Source: Candidatus Vicinibacter proximus (GTDB taxonomy: Bacteria; Bacteroidota; Bacteroidia; Chitinophagales; Saprospiraceae). Taken from it: a stretch of DNA of 64,000 nt. The notes under the pieces are model-generated. The model did not search any database, had not been told where the DNA came from, and saw only the letters and a list, made by a program, of their open reading frames with translations. Below, one piece after another: positions 49,680-57,616 of this stretch; the first letter of the stretch is position 1, and each line of letters begins with the position of its first letter. A program made the position numbers and the translations under genes. Location: positions 1,550,001 to 1,614,000 of the forward strand of contig JADJOE010000003.1 in assembly GCA_016713905.1 (NCBI GenBank), read 5' to 3'.

Positions 49680-49768
49680 AGCAGCGAATAGAGATGGTAT
49701 CTACGAAATCACAAAAGCTGAGTATTCGTAAGCAGTGTGATTTAATGAATTTTATTAACTTAACTTAA
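49676..49768 (+). pseudogene. IS3 OrfB fragment
   Basis: Starts in a 4-base overlap with OrfA (ATGA) and reads QRIEMVSTKSQKLSIRKQCDLMN, the usual OrfB N-terminus. After five more codons it stops because the central and catalytic regions are deleted. Confidence 0.8.
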
Positions 49769-49829
49769 TAAACTTTTGGTACAACAAATGGGGAGTATTA
49801 CATTAGTGTCAAATTCATAAATTTCTTAC

Positions 49830-50153
49830 TTATAACTTTAAATTTCTCCCAAGGAATGTTTTCATACAGTCTATAGCAGTTTTAAGACTTTCGTATAATT
49901 TTGTATCAGCTTCATTTTTAACAATATCTTCTTCAATGTTAAGTTTGATTTCAGGTAAAAAAGTTGTAATTGGGATATTTAGTAATAAACTATATGCCTT
50001 AAGATGTTCTACATTAATTTGTTGCTTACCATTTTCCAATAAACTTATGGTGGATTTTTGTGTATTAAGATGATCTGCAACTGCTGAAACGGTCAATTTA
50101 CTAATTTCTCGTTGTTGTTTCATCCGACTAGCAACTAATTGATTATAGTTCAC
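49830..50153 (-). CDS. XRE-family regulator of the RiPP locus
   Basis: 107 residues. HTH: SRMKQQREISKLTVSAVADHLNTQKSTISLLENGKQQINVEHLKAYSLLL. A C-terminal helical part (YESLKTAIDCMKTF) is repeated as a remnant at 47958, showing it was part of the duplicated precursor unit. It is transcribed toward the RiPP genes and probably controls them. The ligand or signal is unknown. Confidence 0.85.
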   Translation of the reverse strand: MNYNQLVASRMKQQREISKLTVSAVADHLNTQKSTISLLENGKQQINVEHLKAYSLLLNIPITTFLPEIKLNIEEDIVKNEADTKLYESLKTAIDCMKTFLGRNLKL

Positions 50154-50798
50154 AAGTGTAATTTAAATGTTTAATCAAGGGAAAGAGATATATTTTTAAA
50201 ATAATTACTTAAATAGGCTCAACATTTTTATAAACTAATTTAATCTATGAATATAATAAATATTTCATATAAAAGAATTTTACGTCTCATGGAAACGAAA
50301 CGGTTAATGAATAATAAAACCTACAATTCTTAATGATAAAAAATACCATAACTTTACAGATTATTTTCATTATTAAAAGGCCATTTTAAAACATTTTCAT
50401 GGTTTATCGCGGGCTTTATTAATTATCTAAAATTGTTATTGTCTAATTGGTGACACAAATTGATTGAGAAAAATCATTGCACAAATTATCTTAAATTCAG
50501 GGTGCTTACGGGCATCTTAATCCAAATCTAAATTAACAATTTGAAATTACCTAATATTTATTAATTTATTTTAAAAAATATTTAAGCTTTTTTCTAACTT
50601 CTAATAATTCAATGAATTACAAATTATCAATTTAACTAAAGACCCAGTAGTTCAAACAAATGCTGCCTTGCGATTTTAAATTTATTGCTTGAAAGCATTT
50701 TTAATTTTGATTACTGAATCTTGCGTAATTTATAAACTAAATCTGAAATTGCATCAATCAACTATGAAAATTCAGTAGAAACCCTTATGTTAATGGGT

Positions 50799-50825
50799 AT
50801 TTGTTGCAATTAAATTGCAACAAAT
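50799..50825. promoter_or_regulatory. 27-base perfect palindrome upstream of radC
   Basis: ATTTGTTGCAAT TAA ATTGCAACAAAT: two 12-base arms and a three-base spacer. A likely operator for a dimeric regulator, about 110 bases before the radC start. Confidence 0.65.
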
Positions 50826-50837
50826 ATGCACTTCAGC

Positions 50838-50870
50838 AAATTGCCAATCTGGCAATTTCTACCCTCTACA
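50838..50870 (-). promoter_or_regulatory. 33-base motif with palindromic core (copy 2)
   Basis: Read on the minus strand it matches 28748-28780 at 31 of 33 positions: TGTAGAGGG, a short spacer, then a 21-base palindrome with 9-base arms. The copies are inverted and 22 kb apart. Confidence 0.6.
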
Positions 50871-50933
50871 CCTTAATACCTACTTCACATAAACTAGGAA
50901 AGAAATATTCTTTAACAATTAAAATCTTAGTTT

Positions 50934-51416
50934 ATGAAAAAATCAATTGATCACATTGAGTCAAATCCACTATGGCAAGTAGCTGAAGTCAAAGTCTCGT
51001 ATTCAAACAAAAGTAAAGTAGTTGAACTACCCATTATCAAATCCTCCAAAGACTCAGAAGCTATCCTTCGAGAGAATTGGGGGAACAATATGGAGCTACT
51101 GGAGGAATTCAATGTTTTGTTTCTAAATCGAGCTAACCGAGTAAAAGGAATCTTTAGGCTCTCAAAAGGTGGAACTTGTGGAACTGTAGTAGATTTCAAG
51201 ATCCTATTCTCTGTAGCCCTTAAAGCTATAACATCAAGTTTGATCCTAGCTCACAATCATCCTTCTGGAAGCCTTCAACCGAGTGATAATGATATTGCCT
51301 TAACAAAGAAGGCTAAAGAGGCTGGAAAACTAATCGATATCAATATTCTTGACCATCTAATATTGGTTCCTAATTCTGGCTACTACTCATTTTCAGATGA
51401 ATGCTTGTTCTTTTGA
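50934..51416 (+). CDS. radC: RadC-like JAB-domain protein
   Basis: 160 residues. JAB/MPN metal motif: LILAHNHPSGSLQPSDNDI with preceding E (EEFNVLFLNRANRVKG). This short RadC form is typical of Bacteroidota mobile elements. Its cellular role is not settled, though the metal-site residues E, HxH and D are present. The ardC-like gene follows 21 bases later. Confidence 0.92.
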   Translation: MKKSIDHIESNPLWQVAEVKVSYSNKSKVVELPIIKSSKDSEAILRENWGNNMELLEEFNVLFLNRANRVKGIFRLSKGGTCGTVVDFKILFSVALKAITSSLILAHNHPSGSLQPSDNDIALTKKAKEAGKLIDINILDHLILVPNSGYYSFSDECLFF

Positions 51417-51437
51417 TTCACCTTAAATCTAATTACA

Positions 51438-52379
51438 ATGAAAAAAGTAAATAATACAGAAACAGTTCAGGTTGTTACTAATCAGAAACTAGACCTGTAT
51501 CAAGAAGTGACCAATAAGATTATCGCCATGCTAGAAAATGGTGTTATACCTTGGCGAAGACCTTGGAATACCTATGGCTTGGCACGAAATTATTTTTCAG
51601 GCCATAAATATCGAGGTATCAACTACATCTTGATGAACTTTTCAAGACATAGGATTCCATATTTTCTAACCTTTAATCAGATTAAGGAATTAGGAGCAGT
51701 ATTGAATGCAGGAGCGAAAGCGGAAAAGGTTATTTATTTCAATCTGACTTACAAGGATTTGGAAGGTAATAAATTGAGTGAAATTGAGGCACAGAGTATT
51801 ATTAAGGACAAAATGAAAATAGATGTAATTCGAACCATTAAATACTATCCTGTCTTCAATATTGAAGACACAAAAGGTATTCCTATTGAAATGCTAGATT
51901 ATGAACTCAATCCTAATGAGAAGATTGAAAAGTGTGAAAGTATAGTCGAGAATATGCCTAATAGGCCGGAGATTAAGCTCATAGATTCCGATCATGCCTA
52001 TTACTTACCTTCAAAGGACTTTATCAACATGCCAATGCTGGCGCAATTCCAATCAAGCTTCGCTTATTATGCTTGCTTATTTCATGAGTTAGCTCATTCG
52101 ACCGGACATAGATCTAGACTTAATAGAGAAGGAATTGTAAATTCTGAAACTTTTGGAAGCGTGGTTTATAGCACGGAGGAACTTATTGCTGAGATTGGAA
52201 GCTCCTATTTATGTTGTATAGCACAAATTGATAATGATCCCCTTTTGCAAAGAAGTTCTTCATATTTGAACGATTGGTTGAAAGTTCTAAAGGAAGATAA
52301 TCGATTTATCTTTAAAGTAGCTTCACAGGCTCAAAAAGCGGTTGAGTATATGTTAAGCAATGAAAATCTGAACTCATAG
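51438..52379 (+). CDS. ArdC-like antirestriction protein
   Basis: 313 residues. The N-terminal ArdC ssDNA-binding domain (LDLYQEVTNKIIAMLENGVIPWRRPW, GLARNYFSGHKYRGINYILM) is followed by a zinc metallopeptidase-like domain (YYACLFHELAHSTGHRSRLNR, with HExxH, then STEELIAEIGSSYL). These proteins protect incoming single-stranded DNA from host restriction during conjugation. Fits with the mobilisation genes downstream. Confidence 0.92.
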   Translation: MKKVNNTETVQVVTNQKLDLYQEVTNKIIAMLENGVIPWRRPWNTYGLARNYFSGHKYRGINYILMNFSRHRIPYFLTFNQIKELGAVLNAGAKAEKVIYFNLTYKDLEGNKLSEIEAQSIIKDKMKIDVIRTIKYYPVFNIEDTKGIPIEMLDYELNPNEKIEKCESIVENMPNRPEIKLIDSDHAYYLPSKDFINMPMLAQFQSSFAYYACLFHELAHSTGHRSRLNREGIVNSETFGSVVYSTEELIAEIGSSYLCCIAQIDNDPLLQRSSSYLNDWLKVLKEDNRFIFKVASQAQKAVEYMLSNENLNS

Positions 52380-52421
52380 GATAAGTGAATACTTATTTCA
52401 ACGCTTTATATTTCAAATATT

Positions 52422-52456
52422 CCCTGCAAGGCTTTTGCCTTGTGGGGATTTTTTAA
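52422..52456 (+). terminator. Terminator of the radC-ardC unit
   Basis: An 11-base stem (CCCTGCAAGGC with GCCTTGTGGGG, G-U pairs) around TTTT, followed by six T. Confidence 0.88.
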
Positions 52457-52647
52457 AGTATATTAGATTCAACTAAATTCCCTTTAAATTCTTTAGCTTT
52501 TACTCTCATTAACTCTCTTTTTGCTTGAGCTTTTAAAAGTAGATTTCGAAATTTAACAAGTTCCATTTCTTCCTTGTAAATTTGTTGTAATAATTCAAAT
52601 CTCGATTCTTCTTTTTGATCCAATAATTCCTTCCAAGTTATCTCCAT
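52453..52647 (-). CDS. Small coiled-coil hypothetical protein
   Basis: 64 residues, highly charged and probably a single long helix (EEMELVKFRNLLLKAQAKRELMRVKAKEF). It lies 8 bases after the sigma-like gene on the same strand. Function unknown. Confidence 0.5.
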   Translation of the reverse strand: MEITWKELLDQKEESRFELLQQIYKEEMELVKFRNLLLKAQAKRELMRVKAKEFKGNLVESNIL

Positions 52648-52655
52648 ACAAGATT

Positions 52656-53171
52656 TTATAAGTAAGTTAATGTTAATTCTTCAAATTTATCAAGACATTT
52701 TGATTTATATGACGCGACAGAGTTCTTTTGCAAATTCATGAATTGACCTATTTCTTCATTAGAATATCCTTCCAAATAATATTTTATTATTTTACGACAA
52801 GTTGGTTGCATTAAACTTAAAATGTGTTCAATATGCTCTAAAGCAATTTTTGATTCAATAATATTTCTAGTTCCTACATTAAAGACTGGACTAACATTTT
52901 GGGAAATATCTGTATTTTTCCTTTTTCTCTCCTTTTCAGCAAGGTTTAAGGCGTTTCTTTTAAATATTTGATTTAAAAAAAAGGATTTTAAGTTTGAAAT
53001 AATTTGACCTCTACTATTGATTTTCCAAACTTCTTCAAGCGATTCATTAAATAAATCATCTAAATGGTGATGTGGCAACCCAGTATTTTTAATTATAAAA
53101 CTCATAGTTGCCAAATTATCGTAGTAAAATTTATTTACTTGATCCTGGGATTGTAAAATAAATACTTCCAA
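52656..53171 (-). CDS. ECF-type sigma factor-like protein
   Basis: 171 residues. A region-2-like part (LDDLFNESLEEVWKI...LKSFFLNQIFKRNALNLAEK) and a clear region-4 helix-turn-helix (ILSLMQPTCRKIIKYYLEGYSNEEIGQFMNLQKNSVASYKSKCLDKF) fit the sigma-70/ECF fold. It may direct transcription of island genes. No anti-sigma gene is recognised; the short downstream coiled-coil protein is a possible partner (inference). Confidence 0.75.
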   Translation of the reverse strand: MEVFILQSQDQVNKFYYDNLATMSFIIKNTGLPHHHLDDLFNESLEEVWKINSRGQIISNLKSFFLNQIFKRNALNLAEKERKRKNTDISQNVSPVFNVGTRNIIESKIALEHIEHILSLMQPTCRKIIKYYLEGYSNEEIGQFMNLQKNSVASYKSKCLDKFEELTLTYL

Positions 53172-53346
53172 AGTTTATATATAAAATATTTATAATTCAA
53201 ATATAATAAAAAGTTGAATTTCAATACTTAATGGATAATAAATTTTTATAAATTATAAAATAATTTAATATAAAGTGCTGAAAATCAATAGAAAAAGTAA
53301 AAAATAGTTGGTATTTAAATAAAGAAATGAGGTTCTCACCGGATAT

Positions 53347-53436
53347 AAAAAAAGCTGGTCCCACAAAGTAGAACCAGCCTTGGAATTTGTTTATCGGCTG
53401 AAATTTCTGACGATTACACCGATATACAAATGAACG
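53347..53436 (-). ncRNA. Candidate small RNA
   Basis: On the minus strand a TAAATTTG box (53447-53440, matching TAnnTTTG) is followed about 50-90 bases later by a strong hairpin (GGCTGGT...ACCAGC) and seven T (53353-53347). No protein-coding frame fits between them. A good -33 TTG is missing, so expression is uncertain. Confidence 0.35.
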
Positions 53437-53537
53437 AGGCAAATTTAATGCCTTTCGGGTTAATTCTAACTCTTTTGAAAGGTTAAAGTCAAGTTTTTCT
53501 ACTGCATGTGGGTATTCGGCATATAAACTAAAAAAAT

Positions 53538-53768
53538 ATGCATATGCAAAAGATACCGTCTAATTCCTCTACAAATTCCTTGTTGACTGAACAAATGTTC
53601 AGTTTGCTAATTGCAAACCATGCATTCGATGATTCATTGAAAAAATTCAATGAGATTTCATCCTCTCGACATTTAAAACTCAATATCCTAATTCGGGATC
53701 AAATAATTGATACTCGGAATAATGACTCCTGTGAGAATCCTTCACCACCATTTAATAATATTTTTTAA
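53538..53768 (+). CDS. Small hypothetical protein at the head of the mobilisation block
   Basis: 76 residues (IPSNSSTNSLLTEQMFSLLIANHAFDD...), soluble, no family recognised. It ends 18 bases before the next gene and probably shares its transcript. Confidence 0.55.
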   Translation: MHMQKIPSNSSTNSLLTEQMFSLLIANHAFDDSLKKFNEISSSRHLKLNILIRDQIIDTRNNDSCENPSPPFNNIF

Positions 53769-53786
53769 CATAAATACTTTAAAATT

Positions 53787-54806
53787 ATGAAAAATGACAT
53801 GTTCTCATTTCAATTTGGACTTCGAGTAGTAGAAATCGAAAATTTTATCACAGCAGAAATCCAAAAAATTAAAGCTAAAGCTCATCAAGATATTGATATA
53901 GCAATATCTCAAGGTATTTTGACTATTAACCTACTGCTTCTAGAAATCACTGCTTTCTTCGAAGTATTGAAAGAACATGTAAACCAGAGACTCAATCCTG
54001 AGATTGAAAAACTCACTGAAGAAATTTCTCAAACAAATATTGAGGAGTTAAAAGAAATTACAAAATCCAAACAAGATGCAAATCAAAAGAAAATAGGGAC
54101 TCTGGAAGTTGATGTTAAACGGACTAAGCTCTCTTATGATTGGAAGAATTACAAATGGATCAAAATTGCAATCCTTTCACTTTGTTCTATTGATGCTATG
54201 GCCAATTACTCTAGTTTGCAAGTTTTAGTTAGCAATCTATTAGTCGCAATAATTTTGGCATTGGCAGTTGCAATTGGTCTAGCCTTCGGAGCACATATTC
54301 TAGGATCCAAAATTAGATTTGCCAAAACATTAAAAGAAAAAGCAATATGGCTTTCAGTTGGATTTATAGGAGCTAGTGCAGTTTTCTTTTACTTAGGAAT
54401 GCAAAGGCAGGTATTTTCTGATGATGGCTCAACATTTTCTAATTCACCAATTCTTTGGATGTTGTTCAATGACTTCTTCTTTATAATAGCCCTACTCCTC
54501 GCTTCAACGAAATTACCCACGAGAGAACAGGTGCTTGAGTTCAATGAGTTCAATGATAAAAAGAATCAAATATTACAATTAAAACACCAAAATGCAGAAT
54601 TGGATAAAGCCCTTCAAATTGAGGAAAGTAAAGTCAATGAGAATAAACAAAAGCTTGAGGCATTTAAAAAATACAAGGAAGGCCTATTAATGTCATTGGA
54701 CAAAGAAAAGGAACTACAGCATGCAACGTGCTTAAAAGAGCATGAATTGAAAAATGGAAGAATATTGTTAAATAAAAATTTAAATAATGAAACAAAACTT
54801 GCATAG
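53787..54806 (+). CDS. Membrane protein with flanking coiled coils, mobilisation block
   Basis: 339 residues: an N-terminal coiled coil (about 20-115), a central membrane part with about four helices (WIKIAILSLCSI, LLVAIILALAVAIGLAFG, AIWLSVGFIGASAVFFYLG, LWMLFNDFFFIIALLLAS), and a C-terminal coiled coil (about 255-325). No family recognised. It overlaps the lipoprotein gene by 20 bases and precedes the coupling protein, so it may form part of a transfer-associated membrane complex (inference). Confidence 0.7.
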   Translation: MKNDMFSFQFGLRVVEIENFITAEIQKIKAKAHQDIDIAISQGILTINLLLLEITAFFEVLKEHVNQRLNPEIEKLTEEISQTNIEELKEITKSKQDANQKKIGTLEVDVKRTKLSYDWKNYKWIKIAILSLCSIDAMANYSSLQVLVSNLLVAIILALAVAIGLAFGAHILGSKIRFAKTLKEKAIWLSVGFIGASAVFFYLGMQRQVFSDDGSTFSNSPILWMLFNDFFFIIALLLASTKLPTREQVLEFNEFNDKKNQILQLKHQNAELDKALQIEESKVNENKQKLEAFKKYKEGLLMSLDKEKELQHATCLKEHELKNGRILLNKNLNNETKLA

Positions 54807-55491
54807 TGTAATATTTATTTTAATCTTTTTAATTGGTCAGTCTTCTTGTAAGACTTTAACTTCGGAAACTATCATAATACTTGATCTAACTGAGGAAACA
54901 TTTAATCATATTTCTATCAATGAATACAAAATCATTTCTAGTCTAAATGACAATGTATTTAATGGTGAGGTGGTTCGAATTCAGCCTATCACTGAAAATG
55001 GATTTAATACTGTGGAATGCCACAAAATTGAAAGGGTGGCATCATCAGCTCTGGGAAATGAATATCAAAGACGTAGTGAATTAAAGAAATTCTATACCTC
55101 CATTGATTCAAGTTTACAACTTTTAAAACAAGGTAGAGCCAAGCGAAATGGATCAGTGATTTTCAAAATACTTAGTGAAGAATTGAATCATTTAAATAAG
55201 TCGAAAGCAGATAAGAAGATATTAATTATTAATTCTGACCTCATGGAAAATTCATTTATTGATTTTACTACTTCCAGCAATATTGAGAGGATTAGAAATA
55301 ATCCGAATGAAATTGAAAAGCTTTTAATAGAGAAATATCCTGTTGCCAATTTAAAAGGTATTTCTATATACATCATATACAAGCCAGTTAATAAATGGGA
55401 TAGCGAGAGATTTGAGATAGTATCTAATTTCTACAAGAAACTATTTGAGTCTAAAGGAGCAATTGTTAATGTAGGTGGAAGTTTAAATTAA
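54787..55491 (+). CDS. Lipoprotein with a vWA-like fold, mobilisation block
   Basis: 234 residues. Lipoprotein signal MKQNLHSVIFILIFLIGQSSC. The mature part starts TIIILDLTEET, resembling the first strand and metal-site loop of von Willebrand A domains but without a full DxSxS, and has a later KKILIINSDLMENS strand. It overlaps the coiled-coil membrane gene and is followed by a small membrane protein and the coupling protein. The pairing suggests an envelope partner of DNA transfer; the family is not recognised. Confidence 0.65.
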   Translation: MKQNLHSVIFILIFLIGQSSCKTLTSETIIILDLTEETFNHISINEYKIISSLNDNVFNGEVVRIQPITENGFNTVECHKIERVASSALGNEYQRRSELKKFYTSIDSSLQLLKQGRAKRNGSVIFKILSEELNHLNKSKADKKILIINSDLMENSFIDFTTSSNIERIRNNPNEIEKLLIEKYPVANLKGISIYIIYKPVNKWDSERFEIVSNFYKKLFESKGAIVNVGGSLN

Positions 55492-55495
55492 GTAT

Positions 55496-55654
55496 ATGAC
55501 AAATCCAATTGTTCAAAGAGTCTTAGAATTGTCCAAAACCTTATTAATTACTGCTTTTAAAATTGCAACATTGCTATTTGCTTTTTCCTGTAAAATACTT
55601 GGCTCGATATTAATCAAGACTGGAGAATTGGTTGATAAAATGGTAAGTAGATGA
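55496..55654 (+). CDS. Small membrane protein preceding the coupling protein (52 aa)
   Basis: Starts 4 bases after the lipoprotein stop. It has one or two hydrophobic segments (LSKTLLITAFKIATLLFAFSC) and ends in a TGA that overlaps the next ATG (ATGA). The tight coupling on both sides supports it being real. It is perhaps an assembly partner of the coupling protein. Confidence 0.65.
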   Translation: MTNPIVQRVLELSKTLLITAFKIATLLFAFSCKILGSILIKTGELVDKMVSR

Positions 55655-57093
55655 TTAGGGTTATTGGATTTGTTTTTGAGATTGTATTTGAATTACTGTC
55701 TGAAATAATGACGGGAATATTTGAATTCATTTCTGCATTGTTTGATCAGGAACGGAAGACAGAATTTGATGCTACATTTGTTCCGCCTCATGAAATTATG
55801 AGAAAGCAGGATAAAGGATTCTGCTTAACTGGTGAATATTGTCTTTCAATTTCTGAAAGTTATAAAAACGCAATTGCCTTGGGTGGCTCTGGTTCTGGTA
55901 AGAGCTCCACAATATTGATCAATAGTGCTTTATTGATGTCAAAAGGAAATTCCAGTTTAATATTTAATGACCCAAGCCATGAAATTCGATTATTAGTTAG
56001 TGGAGCCCTTATCGAACTTGGTTACGAAATAAGGGTGATTAATTACAGTAGTTTGAATTCTGAATGCTTTAATCCCTTAAAACGATGCAAGACTATCTCA
56101 GATATTCAGAAGCTAGCATCAATTCTTGTCAGAAATGCATTAGGTGATGCTAAAGATCCTTTCTGGAACAAGAGTGCCGAGGCCATTATTTCTCTATTCA
56201 TCCGCTATCTGATTTTTTATGCTGAACCAGAATTCAGGACTTTATACAATGTTTTGCATTTGATCAATGTATTTGCAGGAAATCCAGAGAAGATAGACAG
56301 GTTAATAGTTATAGCGAAGGATGAAAAATTGTTATCAGAATATAAAGCTTTTGTTGCCTACGGCGACAAGACCCTGTCATCAATACTCGCTACAGCCAAA
56401 GCATCATTAACTCTATTCACAGACGAAACAGTTGCAAGTATAACTTCAATTGATGCTATTGATTTTTCGGAGTTTCGAACTAAAAGGGTGGCTTTGTTTA
56501 TAAACAATTCAGTTCCGGATATGCACTATTATGGTGCTTTATCATCTCTTTTCTTCCAGCAATTTCTAAATGATTTATTGATACGAATTCCGTCAAAGAA
56601 TGAGAACAATATCTTTTTTCTTTTAGATGAAGCATCTTCCATGTATCTACCAGGTCTGTCAACAACCATATCGAATATCCGGAAATACAATAGCGGAATA
56701 CTTCTGATCTATCAGGATTATCATCAATTGGAACACGTATACGGAACTTATGAAGCAAAAAACATAACAGCCAATTGCTATGCAAAAGTCTATTTGCCCG
56801 GACAACCAATTGAAACATGCAAAATGCTGGAAACCACACTTGGAAAGTTTGAGTATGAAGATGAAAATGAAGTACGGCATATTCGCCAATTGATGACAGC
56901 AGATGAGATTAGAATGTCTGATAGAGCAATTGTATTGATCGGAAATAAGCCACCGATTCATGCAAAGCTTAGACCTTTTTACAACGATTGGAAGTTAAGC
57001 TCATTGACTAACCTACCACCTTATGAGCCTTCTAATAAGCTACCATTTGATATTCCTCCCTTAATTCAGTTGGATGAAAAGAAGAAAGCTTAA
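55651..57093 (+). CDS. TraG/VirD4-type coupling protein
   Basis: 480 residues. Amphipathic/hydrophobic N-terminus (MIRVIGFVFEIVFELLSEIM), Walker A ALGGSGSGKSSTILINSAL, NDPSHEIR, Walker B NNIFFLLDEASSMYLPGL, then IYQDYHQLEHVYG and the C-terminal KPPIHAKLRPFY region. It links relaxosome to mating channel and pumps DNA. The overlap of 20 bases with the MobC-like gene and the downstream relaxase complete a mobilisation operon. No VirB4 or other mating-channel genes are present in this window. Confidence 0.93.
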   Translation: MIRVIGFVFEIVFELLSEIMTGIFEFISALFDQERKTEFDATFVPPHEIMRKQDKGFCLTGEYCLSISESYKNAIALGGSGSGKSSTILINSALLMSKGNSSLIFNDPSHEIRLLVSGALIELGYEIRVINYSSLNSECFNPLKRCKTISDIQKLASILVRNALGDAKDPFWNKSAEAIISLFIRYLIFYAEPEFRTLYNVLHLINVFAGNPEKIDRLIVIAKDEKLLSEYKAFVAYGDKTLSSILATAKASLTLFTDETVASITSIDAIDFSEFRTKRVALFINNSVPDMHYYGALSSLFFQQFLNDLLIRIPSKNENNIFFLLDEASSMYLPGLSTTISNIRKYNSGILLIYQDYHQLEHVYGTYEAKNITANCYAKVYLPGQPIETCKMLETTLGKFEYEDENEVRHIRQLMTADEIRMSDRAIVLIGNKPPIHAKLRPFYNDWKLSSLTNLPPYEPSNKLPFDIPPLIQLDEKKKA

Positions 57094-57616
57094 TGCCAAG
57101 AGCAATTTATTTTCCTTTCTTAATTCCAGTGGCATCCTTGAGAATGGTACACATGATCAAATTCAAAAAGTAAGAGCCGAGTTTTGGAGAGAGTATAAAA
57201 GGAAGTGGAGAAATGCTAAACGTAAATCGGAGAAGGAAATTACTATTTCATTTACCCTAGATGAATTCAAAGAAATAAGCATTGAATCTAAGCGACATAA
57301 TCTTTCTCGAACTAAATTTATTAAGAAAGCTTGTTTCGCATATATTAATAATATTTTCCTTGTGCCCGATTCAAAGGAAGTAAAAAGAATTGCTCAACAA
57401 TTATCAATGACATACAACTCAATTCAGGAATTAATAGAAGAAAATAGTATTGAATTCAAATCAGGTAGATCAATTTTGGAAGCCATTATTAAATTGGAAC
57501 GAGAAATACTACCGGTATTAAATAATCCAAAGTCTTTAGAAGCATTAATTAAAGAGCATTTTTTGAAAAATCCGAATAATAAAAACGTATTGATTGAATA
57601 CATTAATTCAATATGA
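57074..57616 (+). CDS. MobC-like relaxosome accessory protein
   Basis: 180 residues. A basic N-terminus is followed by a ribbon-helix-helix-like segment (KEITISFTLDEFKEISIESKRHNLSRTKFIKKACFAYI) and a helical MobC-type tail (QQLSMTYNSIQELIEENS). It overlaps the coupling-protein gene by 20 bases and the relaxase by 4. It probably binds oriT and helps the relaxase nick. Confidence 0.8.
   Translation: MKRRKLNAKSNLFSFLNSSGILENGTHDQIQKVRAEFWREYKRKWRNAKRKSEKEITISFTLDEFKEISIESKRHNLSRTKFIKKACFAYINNIFLVPDSKEVKRIAQQLSMTYNSIQELIEENSIEFKSGRSILEAIIKLEREILPVLNNPKSLEALIKEHFLKNPNNKNVLIEYINSI

Larger units (their letters stand above)
49319..49802 (+). mobile_element. Deleted IS3-family element
   Basis: Terminal inverted repeats TGTAATACTCCCCA at both ends (49319-49332 and 49789-49802). 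Inside are an intact OrfA and a 30-codon stub of OrfB. At about 480 bp it is far shorter than a full IS3 element and cannot move by itself, but it could be mobilised by a related transposase. No target-site duplication is visible. Confidence 0.88.
50154..50933. other. 780-base intergenic region with two palindromes
   Basis: No gene is seen in either strand. The left part is very AT-rich. The right part carries a 27-base palindrome (50799-50825) and copy 2 of the 33-base motif (50838-50870), both just upstream of radC. It probably holds the divergent promoters of the XRE regulator and the radC-ardC unit. Confidence 0.55.

Noticed and set aside
49319..49802. Target-site duplication around the IS3 derivative
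   Set aside because: The three to five bases on each side do not match.
53221..53442. 73-codon minus-strand frame over the small RNA candidate
   Set aside because: It is Phe-rich with no family pattern and runs through a terminator hairpin.
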